Assembly (NCBI GenBank): GCA_020846515.1
Contig: JADLDX010000318.1
Span: 1 to 6,011 of the forward strand
Reading direction: 5' to 3'
DNA from: Pirellulaceae bacterium
Lineage (GTDB): Bacteria; Planctomycetota; Planctomycetia; Pirellulales; Pirellulaceae
DNA: 6,011 nt
Made by a program: the position numbers and the translations under genes. This document shows, piece after piece, positions 1-6,011 of this stretch. The notes under the pieces were generated by a model. It was not told the origin of the DNA and searched no databases. It saw nothing but the letters and a program-made list of their open reading frames with translations. Numbering within the stretch: position 1 is the first letter of the stretch; every line of letters begins with the position of its first letter.

Positions 1-91
1 CCAGCCGGGGAACATTGGACCAACCGATCAAGATCGCTAGTAGGCATAGCGGCCAAGATAAAACGCCGTATCTCATGCTATTAGGTCGCAT
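1..91 (-). CDS. N-terminal fragment of a leftward gene with a signal-peptide-like start (partial)
   Basis: Read leftward from an ATG at 91-89, the sequence is open to the window edge, giving about 30 codons that begin MRPNSMRYGVLSWPLCLLAI. A short basic stretch (Arg2, Arg7) is followed by a hydrophobic core (VLSWPLCLLAILIGW), which is the pattern of a signal peptide or an N-terminal membrane anchor. A second in-frame ATG at 76-74 is an equally valid start by composition. I chose the upstream one because a weak GAGAG purine run lies about 11 bases before it, while none is visible before the inner one. The frame stays open further upstream but I saw no ATG there. The gene is divergent from the rightward pair, so 92-420 would hold its promoter. 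No family can be named from so few residues, and the fragment could be chance, but the hydrophobic profile favours a real exported protein. Confidence 0.5.
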   Translation of the reverse strand, partial: MRPNSMRYGVLSWPLCLLAILIGWSNVPRL

Positions 92-180
92 CAGGCGAGT
101 GACTCTCAGAGAGTGACGCAGGTAGGAACGGGTAGGTGGGAACAGCGGGGCTTGAGGAGGCGTCGATCTTGATGTGGGCC
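92..180. other. Intergenic stretch with a short inverted repeat and a G-rich patch
   Basis: No gene is supported here. Positions 102-107 (ACTCTC) and 109-114 (GAGAGT) are perfect inverted arms around one base, so a 5-bp stem with a 3-base loop is possible. The heptamer GAGTGAC occurs twice, at 97-103 and 111-117. Positions 121-140 on the plus strand are G-rich, with several GG and GGG runs that could at most form a weak two-layer quadruplex. Upstream control of the leftward gene would be expected in this stretch, but I see no convincing -35/-10 pair on the minus strand. Confidence 0.3.
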
Positions 181-240
181 GAAAACCGTGGGCTAGCGCC
201 CTGCGGCTGATTAGCCGCAAACGCGCTAGCGTCAGGTTTC
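181..240. repeat. 60-base imperfect hairpin repeat (REP-like unit, full copy)
   Basis: The whole unit folds on itself. The inner stem is TGCGGCT (202-208) with AGCCGCA (213-219), seven perfect pairs around a GATT loop (209-212). Next come a small internal loop (200-201 against 220-222) and a second perfect 8-bp stem, GCTAGCGC (192-199) with GCGCTAGC (223-230). The ends GAAAACC (181-187) and GGTTTC (235-240) are also nearly complementary. This nested, imperfect palindrome in a gap between divergent genes is typical of dispersed REP-like elements, which in other bacteria are moved by TnpA-REP (RAYT) transposases. I recall similar motifs scattered in Pirellula-type planctomycete genomes, but cannot confirm this here. 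There is no T-tract after the stem, so an intrinsic terminator is less likely. Confidence 0.7.
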
Positions 241-272
241 GAAAACCGCGGGCTAGCGCCCTGCGGCTAATC
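241..272. repeat. Truncated second copy of the hairpin repeat (left half only)
   Basis: Positions 241-272 match 181-212 at 29 of 32 bases, with differences only at the 9th, 29th and 32nd positions, so this is a direct repeat with a 60-base period. The copy keeps the left arm (GCTAGCGC, then TGCGGCT) but after 272 the sequence diverges and the complementary right arm is absent. It therefore cannot form the same hairpin alone, although its arm could compete for the right arm of the full copy at 213-230. Confidence 0.75.
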
Positions 273-383
273 CGACACCGCTTGAGCAGTTTCTCAAATT
301 CGGCAGGCAGAGTCAAACTTCCAAGGACCATTTACCCGGCGTGAATATGGTTTTCGCCGATTTTCACTAGGTTCGCCGCGAGT
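273..383. other. Intergenic stretch without a recognisable gene
   Basis: No coding region is supported. Short complementary segments exist: CGGCG at 337-341 with CGCCG at 355-359 (13-base loop), and GTGAA at 341-345 with TTCAC at 363-367. The two pairings overlap, so they are alternatives, and both are short enough to be chance. GGTTTTCG at 349-356 is the reverse complement of the CGAAAACC that begins each repeat copy (180-187 and 240-247), possibly a decayed end of the same element family. Confidence 0.3.
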
Positions 384-414
384 TTGGCCAGACTGAGCTT
401 GTCCTGATTATAAT
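384..414 (+). promoter_or_regulatory. Candidate sigma-70-type promoter for the rightward genes
   Basis: A perfect -10 hexamer TATAAT lies at 409-414, inside the 10-base palindrome GATTATAATC (406-415). The best -35 candidate is TTGGCC at 384-389 (four of six matches to TTGACA), but the 19-base spacer is longer than ideal. Transcription would begin near 421, exactly where the left arm of the inverted-repeat leader starts, leaving about 130 bases of untranslated leader before the preferred start codon at 550. The exact -10 match and this geometry are suggestive; planctomycete promoter rules are poorly known to me. Confidence 0.4.
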
Positions 415-420
415 CCGCGC

Positions 421-506
421 GGTCGTTTCAATCGGTAGGAGCCTCGACAAACCCTGGGTGGCAAAGGGCTAAACGACCATATTCTTGTACCGACTCTGAC
501 TAGAGT
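421..506 (+). promoter_or_regulatory. Candidate structured 5' leader RNA (possible pseudoknot), no known class
   Basis: GGTCGTTT (421-428) is perfectly complementary to AAACGACC (471-478), eight pairs closing a 42-base interval. Inside it, AGCCT (440-444) can pair with GGGCT (466-470, one G-U) directly next to the outer stem, and ACC (451-453) can pair with GGT (457-459). TCGGTA (432-437), in the interval, is perfectly complementary to TACCGA (488-493) outside it, so the two helices would cross as a pseudoknot. A further hairpin, ACTCT (493-497) with AGAGT (502-506), follows. The order of helices, all downstream of a TATAAT box and ahead of a start codon, is what a cis-regulatory RNA would show. 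Motifs such as CAAACC and GGCAAAG are faintly reminiscent of c-di-GMP-I riboswitches, but the tetraloop arm and conserved junction are not evident, so no class is assigned. Confidence 0.35.
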
Positions 507-536
507 GAGGGGGAGCTTTCGTCTTTCCCCAATCTT

Positions 537-541
537 GAGGG
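537..541 (+). promoter_or_regulatory. Ribosome binding site deciding the GTG start at 550
   Basis: GAGGG sits eight bases before the GTG at 550. The earlier in-frame GTG at 505 has no purine-rich site at a suitable distance and overlaps the hairpin 493-506. This favours 550 as the translated start. Confidence 0.5.
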
Positions 542-549
542 TTCCTCCT

Positions 550-2532
550 GTGACTATCAAGCCGAAACTGGTTCTGCGTGGGTTGGCTATCCGTGGGTTA
601 GTACTGGGTGCATTAGTTGGCTGTGGGTTATCCAGCAGCTTGCTCGAAGCCAACTGGCCTGTGCACGCTGATGACTGCTCGACGTGTCAACATGGTTGGC
701 GATGGGGACATTTGGGGCAATCCAAGTGGGGTGATCAGGCGTTTTTGAGCTCAGATCTTTTGAGTTCTGAACTATTGAATCCTGAACTTGCCACTAGCCA
801 GCTCTGGCCTGATAACCGAAGCGTGCATGGCGAACCTTGGCAAGCTGCTCAACTGAACTTAGTCGCTGATGCCGGTGGCCTAAGTCATACGTACGATAAC
901 GTCACGCTGCCCAATCGCTGGGCCAAACTTCGATACGGACCACTGCAATTGACGTTGATCGCGCCAGTCCATGAGGCACCGACGGCTGTGCGTTTCTGGC
1001 ACAATGGTTTGCCCGCGCATCCCGATTTGATTCAAGCCATCGGCCAGTGGACGCCGCATATAAACCCGCAGAGCAATCAAGCCCACTACGAGCACACCTT
1101 CCAATGGAACAATCCTGAACTAGGTCGCAGCAACTTGCAGGTGGAGTACAAACTCGGCGATCGCTGGAGCAGGTTGTCAGCACCTTTGCAACTGGAAATC
1201 GTGCCGCCCCTCGCTCCGGTTATCGTGGCTGCGGGTAGCGATCAAGCTCACCTTTTGCCCAGAGACAAGCAGTTCGGTGTTCTGCCTTGCGATTCTCAAT
1301 TACACGTACAATTTGCCAACCTGTCGGATTCCAACCAGGTGCTCGCAGATATCGACGGTTACGGGACGTTGGCAGCTGTCGTGGACAGTCAGGGCATCGC
1401 TCGGTTTAATCTTTCTACTCTGCTGACCAGTGGACGATATCGCCTATCTTTTCGTCATGCGATTTCGAGTGAACCACACTCGATGACCAGCGAGCGATCT
1501 GCGGCCATGTGGATTGATTTTCATATCGCCACCGAGCAGACGTTCATAGACAGCGAGCATGCCAAACTCCGTCATCATGTACTCAACCTCTGGAACGCTC
1601 ACTCCAAACCCGAAGCGTATGCTCCGGATTACGAAACCGCAATTCCTGGTTATGCAACGCAGCTGCAGAATGAATATCGACAGCTCCTGCAGTCGAACGA
1701 CGAGCAATACGAGGTGTCAAAGGAATTGCCTAAGGCGAATCAGGTAGCGGTATTTGATTCGAATCCATCTGTTCTGGTTTCCAAGTTGCAGGAGCCAACA
1801 TCATCGCCTCCGTCTGCCCCTTCAGCCCCGTCTGCTCCTTCAGCCCCGTCTGCTCCGTCAGCTCCGTCAGCTCCTTCTGCTCCATCCCCTGCATCGCCTC
1901 CATCACCGGCATCACCGGCATCACCGGCAGTAGTTGGTTCAACGCCAGTACCTGAAGGTAATGTGCAATCAGGCGAACATGTAACGCCAGTGCCAGTCGA
2001 GTATTTGAACATTGAAAGGAGTTTGACCGATCTTCAGCAGGCGACATCGCTGCTGTCACGTCTGCAGATGGACCAGCGGCGAATTCGGCAAGCGATTGCC
2101 AACTTCGATTATGTCACCGATGTATCGTTTGACACGGCCGCGACATTTCCTCGTCGACTGTATGGACCAAGCGCCGAAGAGTTTAGCAACAGCGGCTTAA
2201 CGATTCTGGAAGGTATGCGATTGCAAGTGGCAGCCAATGGCAATTACTGTCTATCGTTCCGATATGTCCCGCCACAAATTCCGACAACTTTGCAATTACA
2301 ACTTCAGTTCTCTGTGGATAGTGACGGCCCCTGGCAAACAATTACGTTGGCGCCAATTCAATTGCCCACGATGCGCGATCTGGACAAGCCCAGCCAGGAG
2401 ATGACCTATGTTTTGGAAGGCCATTGTTCGGCTCTGGAACGGGTGGCCGGTGACATATCTGCTATCCGACGAAAAGGCTCCGCCCGCTTCGGCTACGGCT
2501 TGAAGAGCCTGCAAACCGCTCAGAACTACTGA
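550..2532 (+). CDS. Exported beta-sandwich protein with Ala-Pro-Ser linker, possible lipoprotein, function unknown
   Basis: The product has 660 residues from the GTG at 550; a GTG at 505 would add 15 residues but lacks a ribosome site. The start MTIKPKLVLRGLAIRG leads into a hydrophobic core (GLVLGALVGCGLSSSLL). LVGC at residues 22-25 fits a lipobox, giving a lipid-modified Cys25. Alternatively, signal peptidase I could cut after PVHA (residue 40), leaving a mature start DDCSTC with a CxxC pair. Residues about 95-310 are rich in alternating hydrophobic strands (LQLTLIAP, NLQVEYKLG, LQLEIVPP, GRYRLSF), like Ig or FN3-type sandwiches. Next come a charged, probably helical stretch, an Ala-Pro-Ser tandem linker (423-460), a helical segment (about 485-520, ending in RRIRQAIANF) and a second beta-rich domain (about 550-612). 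No catalytic motif is recognised. It lies 181 bases before the next gene on the same strand and may share its promoter. A secreted or envelope-attached structural or binding role is inferred; no gene name is justified. Confidence 0.85.
   Translation: MTIKPKLVLRGLAIRGLVLGALVGCGLSSSLLEANWPVHADDCSTCQHGWRWGHLGQSKWGDQAFLSSDLLSSELLNPELATSQLWPDNRSVHGEPWQAAQLNLVADAGGLSHTYDNVTLPNRWAKLRYGPLQLTLIAPVHEAPTAVRFWHNGLPAHPDLIQAIGQWTPHINPQSNQAHYEHTFQWNNPELGRSNLQVEYKLGDRWSRLSAPLQLEIVPPLAPVIVAAGSDQAHLLPRDKQFGVLPCDSQLHVQFANLSDSNQVLADIDGYGTLAAVVDSQGIARFNLSTLLTSGRYRLSFRHAISSEPHSMTSERSAAMWIDFHIATEQTFIDSEHAKLRHHVLNLWNAHSKPEAYAPDYETAIPGYATQLQNEYRQLLQSNDEQYEVSKELPKANQVAVFDSNPSVLVSKLQEPTSSPPSAPSAPSAPSAPSAPSAPSAPSAPSPASPPSPASPASPAVVGSTPVPEGNVQSGEHVTPVPVEYLNIERSLTDLQQATSLLSRLQMDQRRIRQAIANFDYVTDVSFDTAATFPRRLYGPSAEEFSNSGLTILEGMRLQVAANGNYCLSFRYVPPQIPTTLQLQLQFSVDSDGPWQTITLAPIQLPTMRDLDKPSQEMTYVLEGHCSALERVAGDISAIRRKGSARFGYGLKSLQTAQNY
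1816..1929 (+). repeat. In-frame tandem repeat coding an Ala-Pro-Ser / Pro-Ala-Ser linker
   Basis: Positions 1816-1887 are eight consecutive 9-base units, each coding Ala-Pro-Ser, with variation mostly at third codon positions. They are followed by a related Pro-Ala-Ser/Pro-Pro-Ser run that ends in three perfect copies of TCACCGGCA (1903-1929). Silent variation among the first eight units suggests that the amino-acid pattern is maintained by selection, whereas the three identical units look like a recent expansion. In the protein this is a flexible, extended spacer between two folded parts, as often seen in surface proteins and a common target of O-glycosylation. Repeat number may vary between strains. 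Confidence 0.85.
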
Positions 2533-2703
2533 GCTTTGGCTCCATGTTTGACACAACCCGCCGAGCTTTAGACGCAACTCCGTCAAATTGGTGGACACGG
2601 GTTTAACTTGTGAGCAGACTCTTCCGAATATAGCGATAGAGGCACAACTGCGCCCGGAAGTTTTGCATTGCGCCGCTCTATAGTTGAGCTTACCGTCAGG
2701 CAT
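2533..2703. other. Gap between the two rightward genes, no gene seen
   Basis: No coding region is supported. A TTGACA hexamer occurs at 2548-2553 but has no acceptable -10 at 16-18 bases. TTGTGA (2608-2613) with AT-rich AATATA (2627-2632) is a weaker pair with too short a spacer. No stem followed by a T-tract is present, so read-through from the first gene into the second is possible. Confidence 0.3.
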
Positions 2704-2708
2704 GGAGG
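2704..2708 (+). promoter_or_regulatory. Strong ribosome binding site of the second large gene
   Basis: GGAGG lies five bases before the ATG at 2714. AGGC (2698-2701) and GCCT (2708-2711) can form a 4-bp stem whose loop and edge contain the GGAGG, so a weak sequestering hairpin is possible. A three-codon reading frame (ATG GAG GCC TAG, 2702-2713) abuts the start codon and is probably coincidental. Confidence 0.65.
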
Positions 2709-2713
2709 CCTAG

Positions 2714-5700
2714 ATGCGTTCATTAAGATTGCTCGCTGCAGGTTTAGCTGTCATTGCACTGTGGGGCATCTGCCTGCAGTTGATGATTACGCGCTGGCGA
2801 GTCGACAGTGAGCCGCAGCGATTAGCCAACGACCTAAACGCTCAACCTCTGACCGATCGCTCAGCGACCGACGAATCCAAGATTCAATTGGCAGCCTTCA
2901 ATCATCCGGCACCGCTGCCCGCTGACGTATCCGTGAAAATCGATTCCGTTGTGGACCCAGCGGAGACCCTGCGTTGGGACAAGAAATTTCAAGAAGTCTG
3001 GCTGAGTTCCTTGCAAGTCAACTTGAATATTGCCGAGACCGTGGCGGCTCCCAATCTGCGATACAATGGTCAGCTGCTTGCGCAGAACATCGCTGTTACT
3101 GGTAACGTGTTAAGCCTTACGCTTCCCGACAATGTGAAGCCTATTGTCTACATAAGTGTGTTCAAGACGGATGCTGCCCCAGAAGTCCGGCTGTCTGATT
3201 CACCGGTGGCTGACTCAGTCAAGCTGCGCGTCCATCGCCCGACCGACTTGCCGCGTCCACCTCGTGCGCTGACCCTACAACTAGGCACGCATTACCCAGT
3301 CATTTACGATTCATTTCCCTCGCCGACGAGGATATTCCCTAGTCAGAAGTCGAGGATTCGTTTCGGTGTCGATGCGACCCCGCAAGCTTCACAATTAACG
3401 GTCATCGAGTATGAAGAGAACGCGTCGACGAAAATAGTTCGCTCGGTGTCGCCGCCGTTAAGTGTCAGTGGTGATGCTCCCGTCGCCATCGATCGCGAGA
3501 TTGATGCAAGGGATCTGAAAGCGGGCTCGACCGACATCGGTTGTTACTTTGTTGGCCATTCACCCGACGGGACAATTGCATTTTCGGACGAACCTGTGCC
3601 GCTGAAGGTGGGCAAACCGATCAGTAATTTGCCTACGAAGGCCACGTTTACGTTGGAAAATATCATTCACGGTAAAGCGAATGCGATAGCGTCGGAAGGC
3701 ACACCCCTCCCCGAGTTTGCGACGACCAATCAGCTTACGCGTCCCGACGCCAGCATCAAACACACTTACTCACCTGAAGCTGATGCACCGAAATTCGCCT
3801 GGCGTTTATTTGCCAATGGCCGACCTTGCAGTGCGCCCGCGGAACTGGGCGCTAGTACCGAACCAGTGCGGATCTTGGGCCTCGAACTAGACGAAGGCAC
3901 CAATATTCTGGAGGCTCGTTTTTTCCAAGGCGAGCAGCAGTTAAAGGAAATTCCCCTTGGTACGGTCAATGTAAAAACGGGTGGATTCCGAATAACGGAA
4001 ATTGGTCCGCCGGAATTTGGTCGGACCATAGGTGTAGGCAGCTTCTACATCGACTTCACCGATCCAGTGAAACTAAGTAGCGATGATGATAATGCTCGAT
4101 TGACTTCTGTCAAAGCCGCGATTCTTGTTTCCAAAAGTGTGCGCGGAGTATTCGCTCCCAATTCGGATGTTAAAGCCGTCGCGATCCAGTCATCGAACCT
4201 CACTGGGAATCGCTTGACAATTACTCCCGCGGCTGAAACGACCGCCACAGCCTACTTGATCAAAGTGCTGGGTGGGAAGTTGATGGACGTCTATGGTAAT
4301 TTGCTGGAAGGTAGTGACGGCCGCGTTGGCGCTATATACGAGCAGCGTTTAGGAAGCACCGGCGTCGACTCACCCGACTTGTATCCGGTGACGCCGGGTG
4401 TAACTCGCGGGCAAGCTCCCGTGGTAACATACCCACAGTTCGTCGAGCCCAATCAGCAACCCAAAGGTTTCAATCCCAATGATCGCGTCGAGACCCGCGT
4501 AGCGCGGCTTTACTTTTACCGCGATGCGCATCGGGTGGCCCAGATCCTCAATCGTCGCGCTCAGTCTTATAACCGACAAGACGTGGCGATGCGCCGGCAG
4601 TTTGCCGACAAGGCTCGGCAGGAAGCTGACTCGCTAACCACCGCGCGTCAGATCGCCGAACGTCGCGCCGTTGAGACGGCTCAAAAGACGCGTGAGTTGC
4701 AGAACCAAGCCAGCGATCTCCAGCGCTCCATGGATTTTTCGCTTCGGCAAATGCAACAGTTGGCATTAAGCGGGCCACCGCCCAATATGTCTCCTCAAGA
4801 CTTTCAAACGTTGCAGCGTCAACAACTAGGCCAATTGGAGAATGCCACTCGTGACTTGAGTAATCAAATCCGGGATGTGGAATCCCAACTACGCAATGCC
4901 CGCGACACCGAAGTGGTATCCAATGAACAGATGCAGCAGGCCCAACGCGGCGAAGAGCTTGCCAAGGCAGAACAATTTCGTTTGGAAACCGCGGCCGCAC
5001 ATGCTGACCCGGATACCTTCGCAGCCGGCGACCCCAACAGTATCGACCCAGTGGCCCAAGTGAGCATCTCCGTTATCGGTGAAGGACTACTGCACTTGCG
5101 CGGTCCGCTGCGCGGTGTTAACCAGGTGCGCATCATGATCGATCAAATGGATGCGCCCTGTGGGCAAGTACGTTTGAATATCCACTCCACGCAAATCAAT
5201 GGCGATGAAGCGGACAAGATGGAAGTTGTGGCCAACCGAATTCAAACTTACATCGATCAAGCCCGATTTCTAACCGTCCAATCGGGAGAAATGCTTCGCA
5301 AGTCCGTCGTGCAATGTGCTGCCACGCGCGCCGAAGAGTCTCGCGGACTTTATCCAGGTGAAACGCAAGCCGACCGCGACCAACGTTACCTATACTCTTT
5401 CTTCGGTCGCGACTTTGCCGAAGAACTGAGGGCCATGGATTCGGAGATGTTGCGAACAGGCAACAAACTGCTGTCGCTCCATTCGATGGATGTCACCAGT
5501 CTCTCCAGTGCTTTGATGCTCATGGCCCTGGCCAACAATAGTTCGCGTCTGGCTATTCTGCAACAGTTCGAGGCGTTGGTCAAAACTGAGCTGGCACAAG
5601 CCGAACAGCAGTATATGCACAATGGCATTGGCTGTTGTACCAACGGCTGTAAGCCAGGCTGTAAACACCACAAAGAGGCTCCGCCGATTTGTTATCTCCG

Positions 5701-6011
5701 CGGCAATGCCTCGTTTACGAGTCTGAGAGGCTTCTTCGATACGCAACTATCTCATGACGATACGATGAGCCCCTTGCAGCGCGAAATGATCCGCCTGGCA
5801 CAGATTCTCAAGGCAAGATTGGTGACGGAGATGGAGTACAAGCAGCGCGTCATGGAGCGCGCCTTGATCGAAGAACGCTTGGAGAGCGTTACCGACACCA
5901 ACGCCCAACTGGGCCGCGAGCGAGCCACTCAACAAGAACTGGTCATGGCCCGTGAATCGCTCTACAAAGCTCGCGCGGTCGTCATCCCCAACATCACGCA
6001 GTCGATGTCCA
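2714..6011 (+). CDS. Very large membrane-anchored Ig-like/coiled-coil protein with a secretin-N-like segment (3' end outside window)
   Basis: The frame runs without a stop for 1099 codons from the ATG at 2714 to the window edge, so the C-terminus is missing. Residues about 5-25 (RLLAAGLAVIALWGICLQLM) form a signal anchor or signal peptide with no clear cleavage site. Residues about 90-420 are beta-rich and look like several Ig-type modules. Residues 425-533 resemble a Big_5/SbsA Ig-like domain: they open with ITEIGPPEFG and end with KVLGGKLMDVYGNLLEG, which fits the family's closing 'D..GN.L' motif. Residues 604-683 and 695-765 are highly charged Gln/Arg/Glu-rich helices, probably coiled coil, split by a Gly-Pro-Pro-Pro break at 687-690. 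Residues 783-848 resemble the short N domain (NolW type) of secretins: GLLHLRGP, then VNQVRIMIDQMDAP, then GQVRLNI. After another helical region comes a Cys/His cluster (974-993), then a final long charged helix from about 1020. A secretin beta-barrel domain is not seen. I infer an envelope-spanning scaffold; the precise function is unknown. Confidence 0.88.
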   Translation, partial: MRSLRLLAAGLAVIALWGICLQLMITRWRVDSEPQRLANDLNAQPLTDRSATDESKIQLAAFNHPAPLPADVSVKIDSVVDPAETLRWDKKFQEVWLSSLQVNLNIAETVAAPNLRYNGQLLAQNIAVTGNVLSLTLPDNVKPIVYISVFKTDAAPEVRLSDSPVADSVKLRVHRPTDLPRPPRALTLQLGTHYPVIYDSFPSPTRIFPSQKSRIRFGVDATPQASQLTVIEYEENASTKIVRSVSPPLSVSGDAPVAIDREIDARDLKAGSTDIGCYFVGHSPDGTIAFSDEPVPLKVGKPISNLPTKATFTLENIIHGKANAIASEGTPLPEFATTNQLTRPDASIKHTYSPEADAPKFAWRLFANGRPCSAPAELGASTEPVRILGLELDEGTNILEARFFQGEQQLKEIPLGTVNVKTGGFRITEIGPPEFGRTIGVGSFYIDFTDPVKLSSDDDNARLTSVKAAILVSKSVRGVFAPNSDVKAVAIQSSNLTGNRLTITPAAETTATAYLIKVLGGKLMDVYGNLLEGSDGRVGAIYEQRLGSTGVDSPDLYPVTPGVTRGQAPVVTYPQFVEPNQQPKGFNPNDRVETRVARLYFYRDAHRVAQILNRRAQSYNRQDVAMRRQFADKARQEADSLTTARQIAERRAVETAQKTRELQNQASDLQRSMDFSLRQMQQLALSGPPPNMSPQDFQTLQRQQLGQLENATRDLSNQIRDVESQLRNARDTEVVSNEQMQQAQRGEELAKAEQFRLETAAAHADPDTFAAGDPNSIDPVAQVSISVIGEGLLHLRGPLRGVNQVRIMIDQMDAPCGQVRLNIHSTQINGDEADKMEVVANRIQTYIDQARFLTVQSGEMLRKSVVQCAATRAEESRGLYPGETQADRDQRYLYSFFGRDFAEELRAMDSEMLRTGNKLLSLHSMDVTSLSSALMLMALANNSSRLAILQQFEALVKTELAQAEQQYMHNGIGCCTNGCKPGCKHHKEAPPICYLRGNASFTSLRGFFDTQLSHDDTMSPLQREMIRLAQILKARLVTEMEYKQRVMERALIEERLESVTDTNAQLGRERATQQELVMARESLYKARAVVIPNITQSMS

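Noticed and set aside
181..240. Intrinsic transcription terminator
   Set aside because: The stem is strong, but neither side carries a run of T residues, and a half copy of the same sequence lies next to it, which fits a repeat element better.
440..478. c-di-GMP-I (GEMM) riboswitch
   Set aside because: CAAACC and GGCAAAG recall GEMM conserved bases, but the GNRA tetraloop arm, its receptor and the usual three-helix junction order are not apparent.
505..549. Upstream GTG at 505 as the start of the first large gene
   Set aside because: It has no ribosome site, overlaps the hairpin 493-506, and would place 15 extra residues ahead of a normal signal-peptide n-region. GTG at 550 has GAGGG at proper spacing.
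1740..2012. Minus-strand frame encoding a collagen-like Gly-x-y run (GADGAEGADG type)
   Set aside because: It is the antisense image of the Ala-Pro-Ser repeat of the rightward gene. A 9-base repeat automatically gives a periodic antisense peptide, and the frame has no independent start signal or context.
2296..2703. Minus-strand open frame of 135 codons covering the end of gene one and the gap
   Set aside because: It overlaps the C-terminal beta-rich domain of the rightward gene, shows no signal or domain pattern, and has an implausible mixed composition.
2702..2713. Three-codon leader peptide (Met-Glu-Ala-stop) directly before the second gene
   Set aside because: It is too short to support, its ATG overlaps the GGAGG ribosome site of the real gene, and it has no ribosome site of its own.
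4548..5000. Minus-strand open frame of 150 codons
   Set aside because: It lies wholly inside the long rightward gene, whose frame is continuous and has a coherent domain pattern. The antisense peptide has no recognisable domain or ribosome site.

Overview
This window looks like a piece of a planctomycete chromosome, probably Pirellulaceae-like. That is an inference from three things: very large secreted proteins with beta-sandwich modules and no close match to a classical enzyme, wide spacing between genes, and a hairpin-forming intergenic repeat rich in GCTAGCGC and TGCGGCT, of a kind I associate from memory with Pirellula-type genomes. No rRNA, tRNA, CRISPR array or transposase is visible.

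Layout. Positions 1-91 hold the first codons of a leftward gene with a signal-peptide-like start; the rest lies outside the window. Positions 92-549 are non-coding and separate this gene from the rightward genes. They contain a 60-base imperfect hairpin repeat (181-240), a half copy of it (241-272), a plausible promoter with a perfect TATAAT (409-414), and a leader with several nested or crossing inverted repeats (421-506) that could fold into a pseudoknotted RNA. Positions 550-2532 encode a secreted protein of 660 residues that may be a lipoprotein. It has beta-rich N-terminal modules, an Ala-Pro-Ser tandem-repeat linker and a second beta-rich C-terminal domain. After a 181-base gap, a strong ribosome site precedes a very long second gene (2714 to beyond the window end, 1099 codons visible). 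This gene is open at the right edge. Its product has an N-terminal membrane anchor, several Ig-like modules including one resembling SbsA/Big_5 domains, long coiled coils, a segment resembling the short N domain of secretins, and a compact Cys/His cluster.

How they may work together. Both rightward products appear to be exported, both carry beta-sandwich modules, and they lie in tandem, so a shared envelope or cell-surface role is reasonable. No enzymatic active site was recognised in either. The second protein's combination of a membrane anchor, Ig modules, coiled coil and a secretin-N-like fold suggests an envelope-spanning scaffold. The candidate structured leader and the second gene's architecture are the parts most worth following up.
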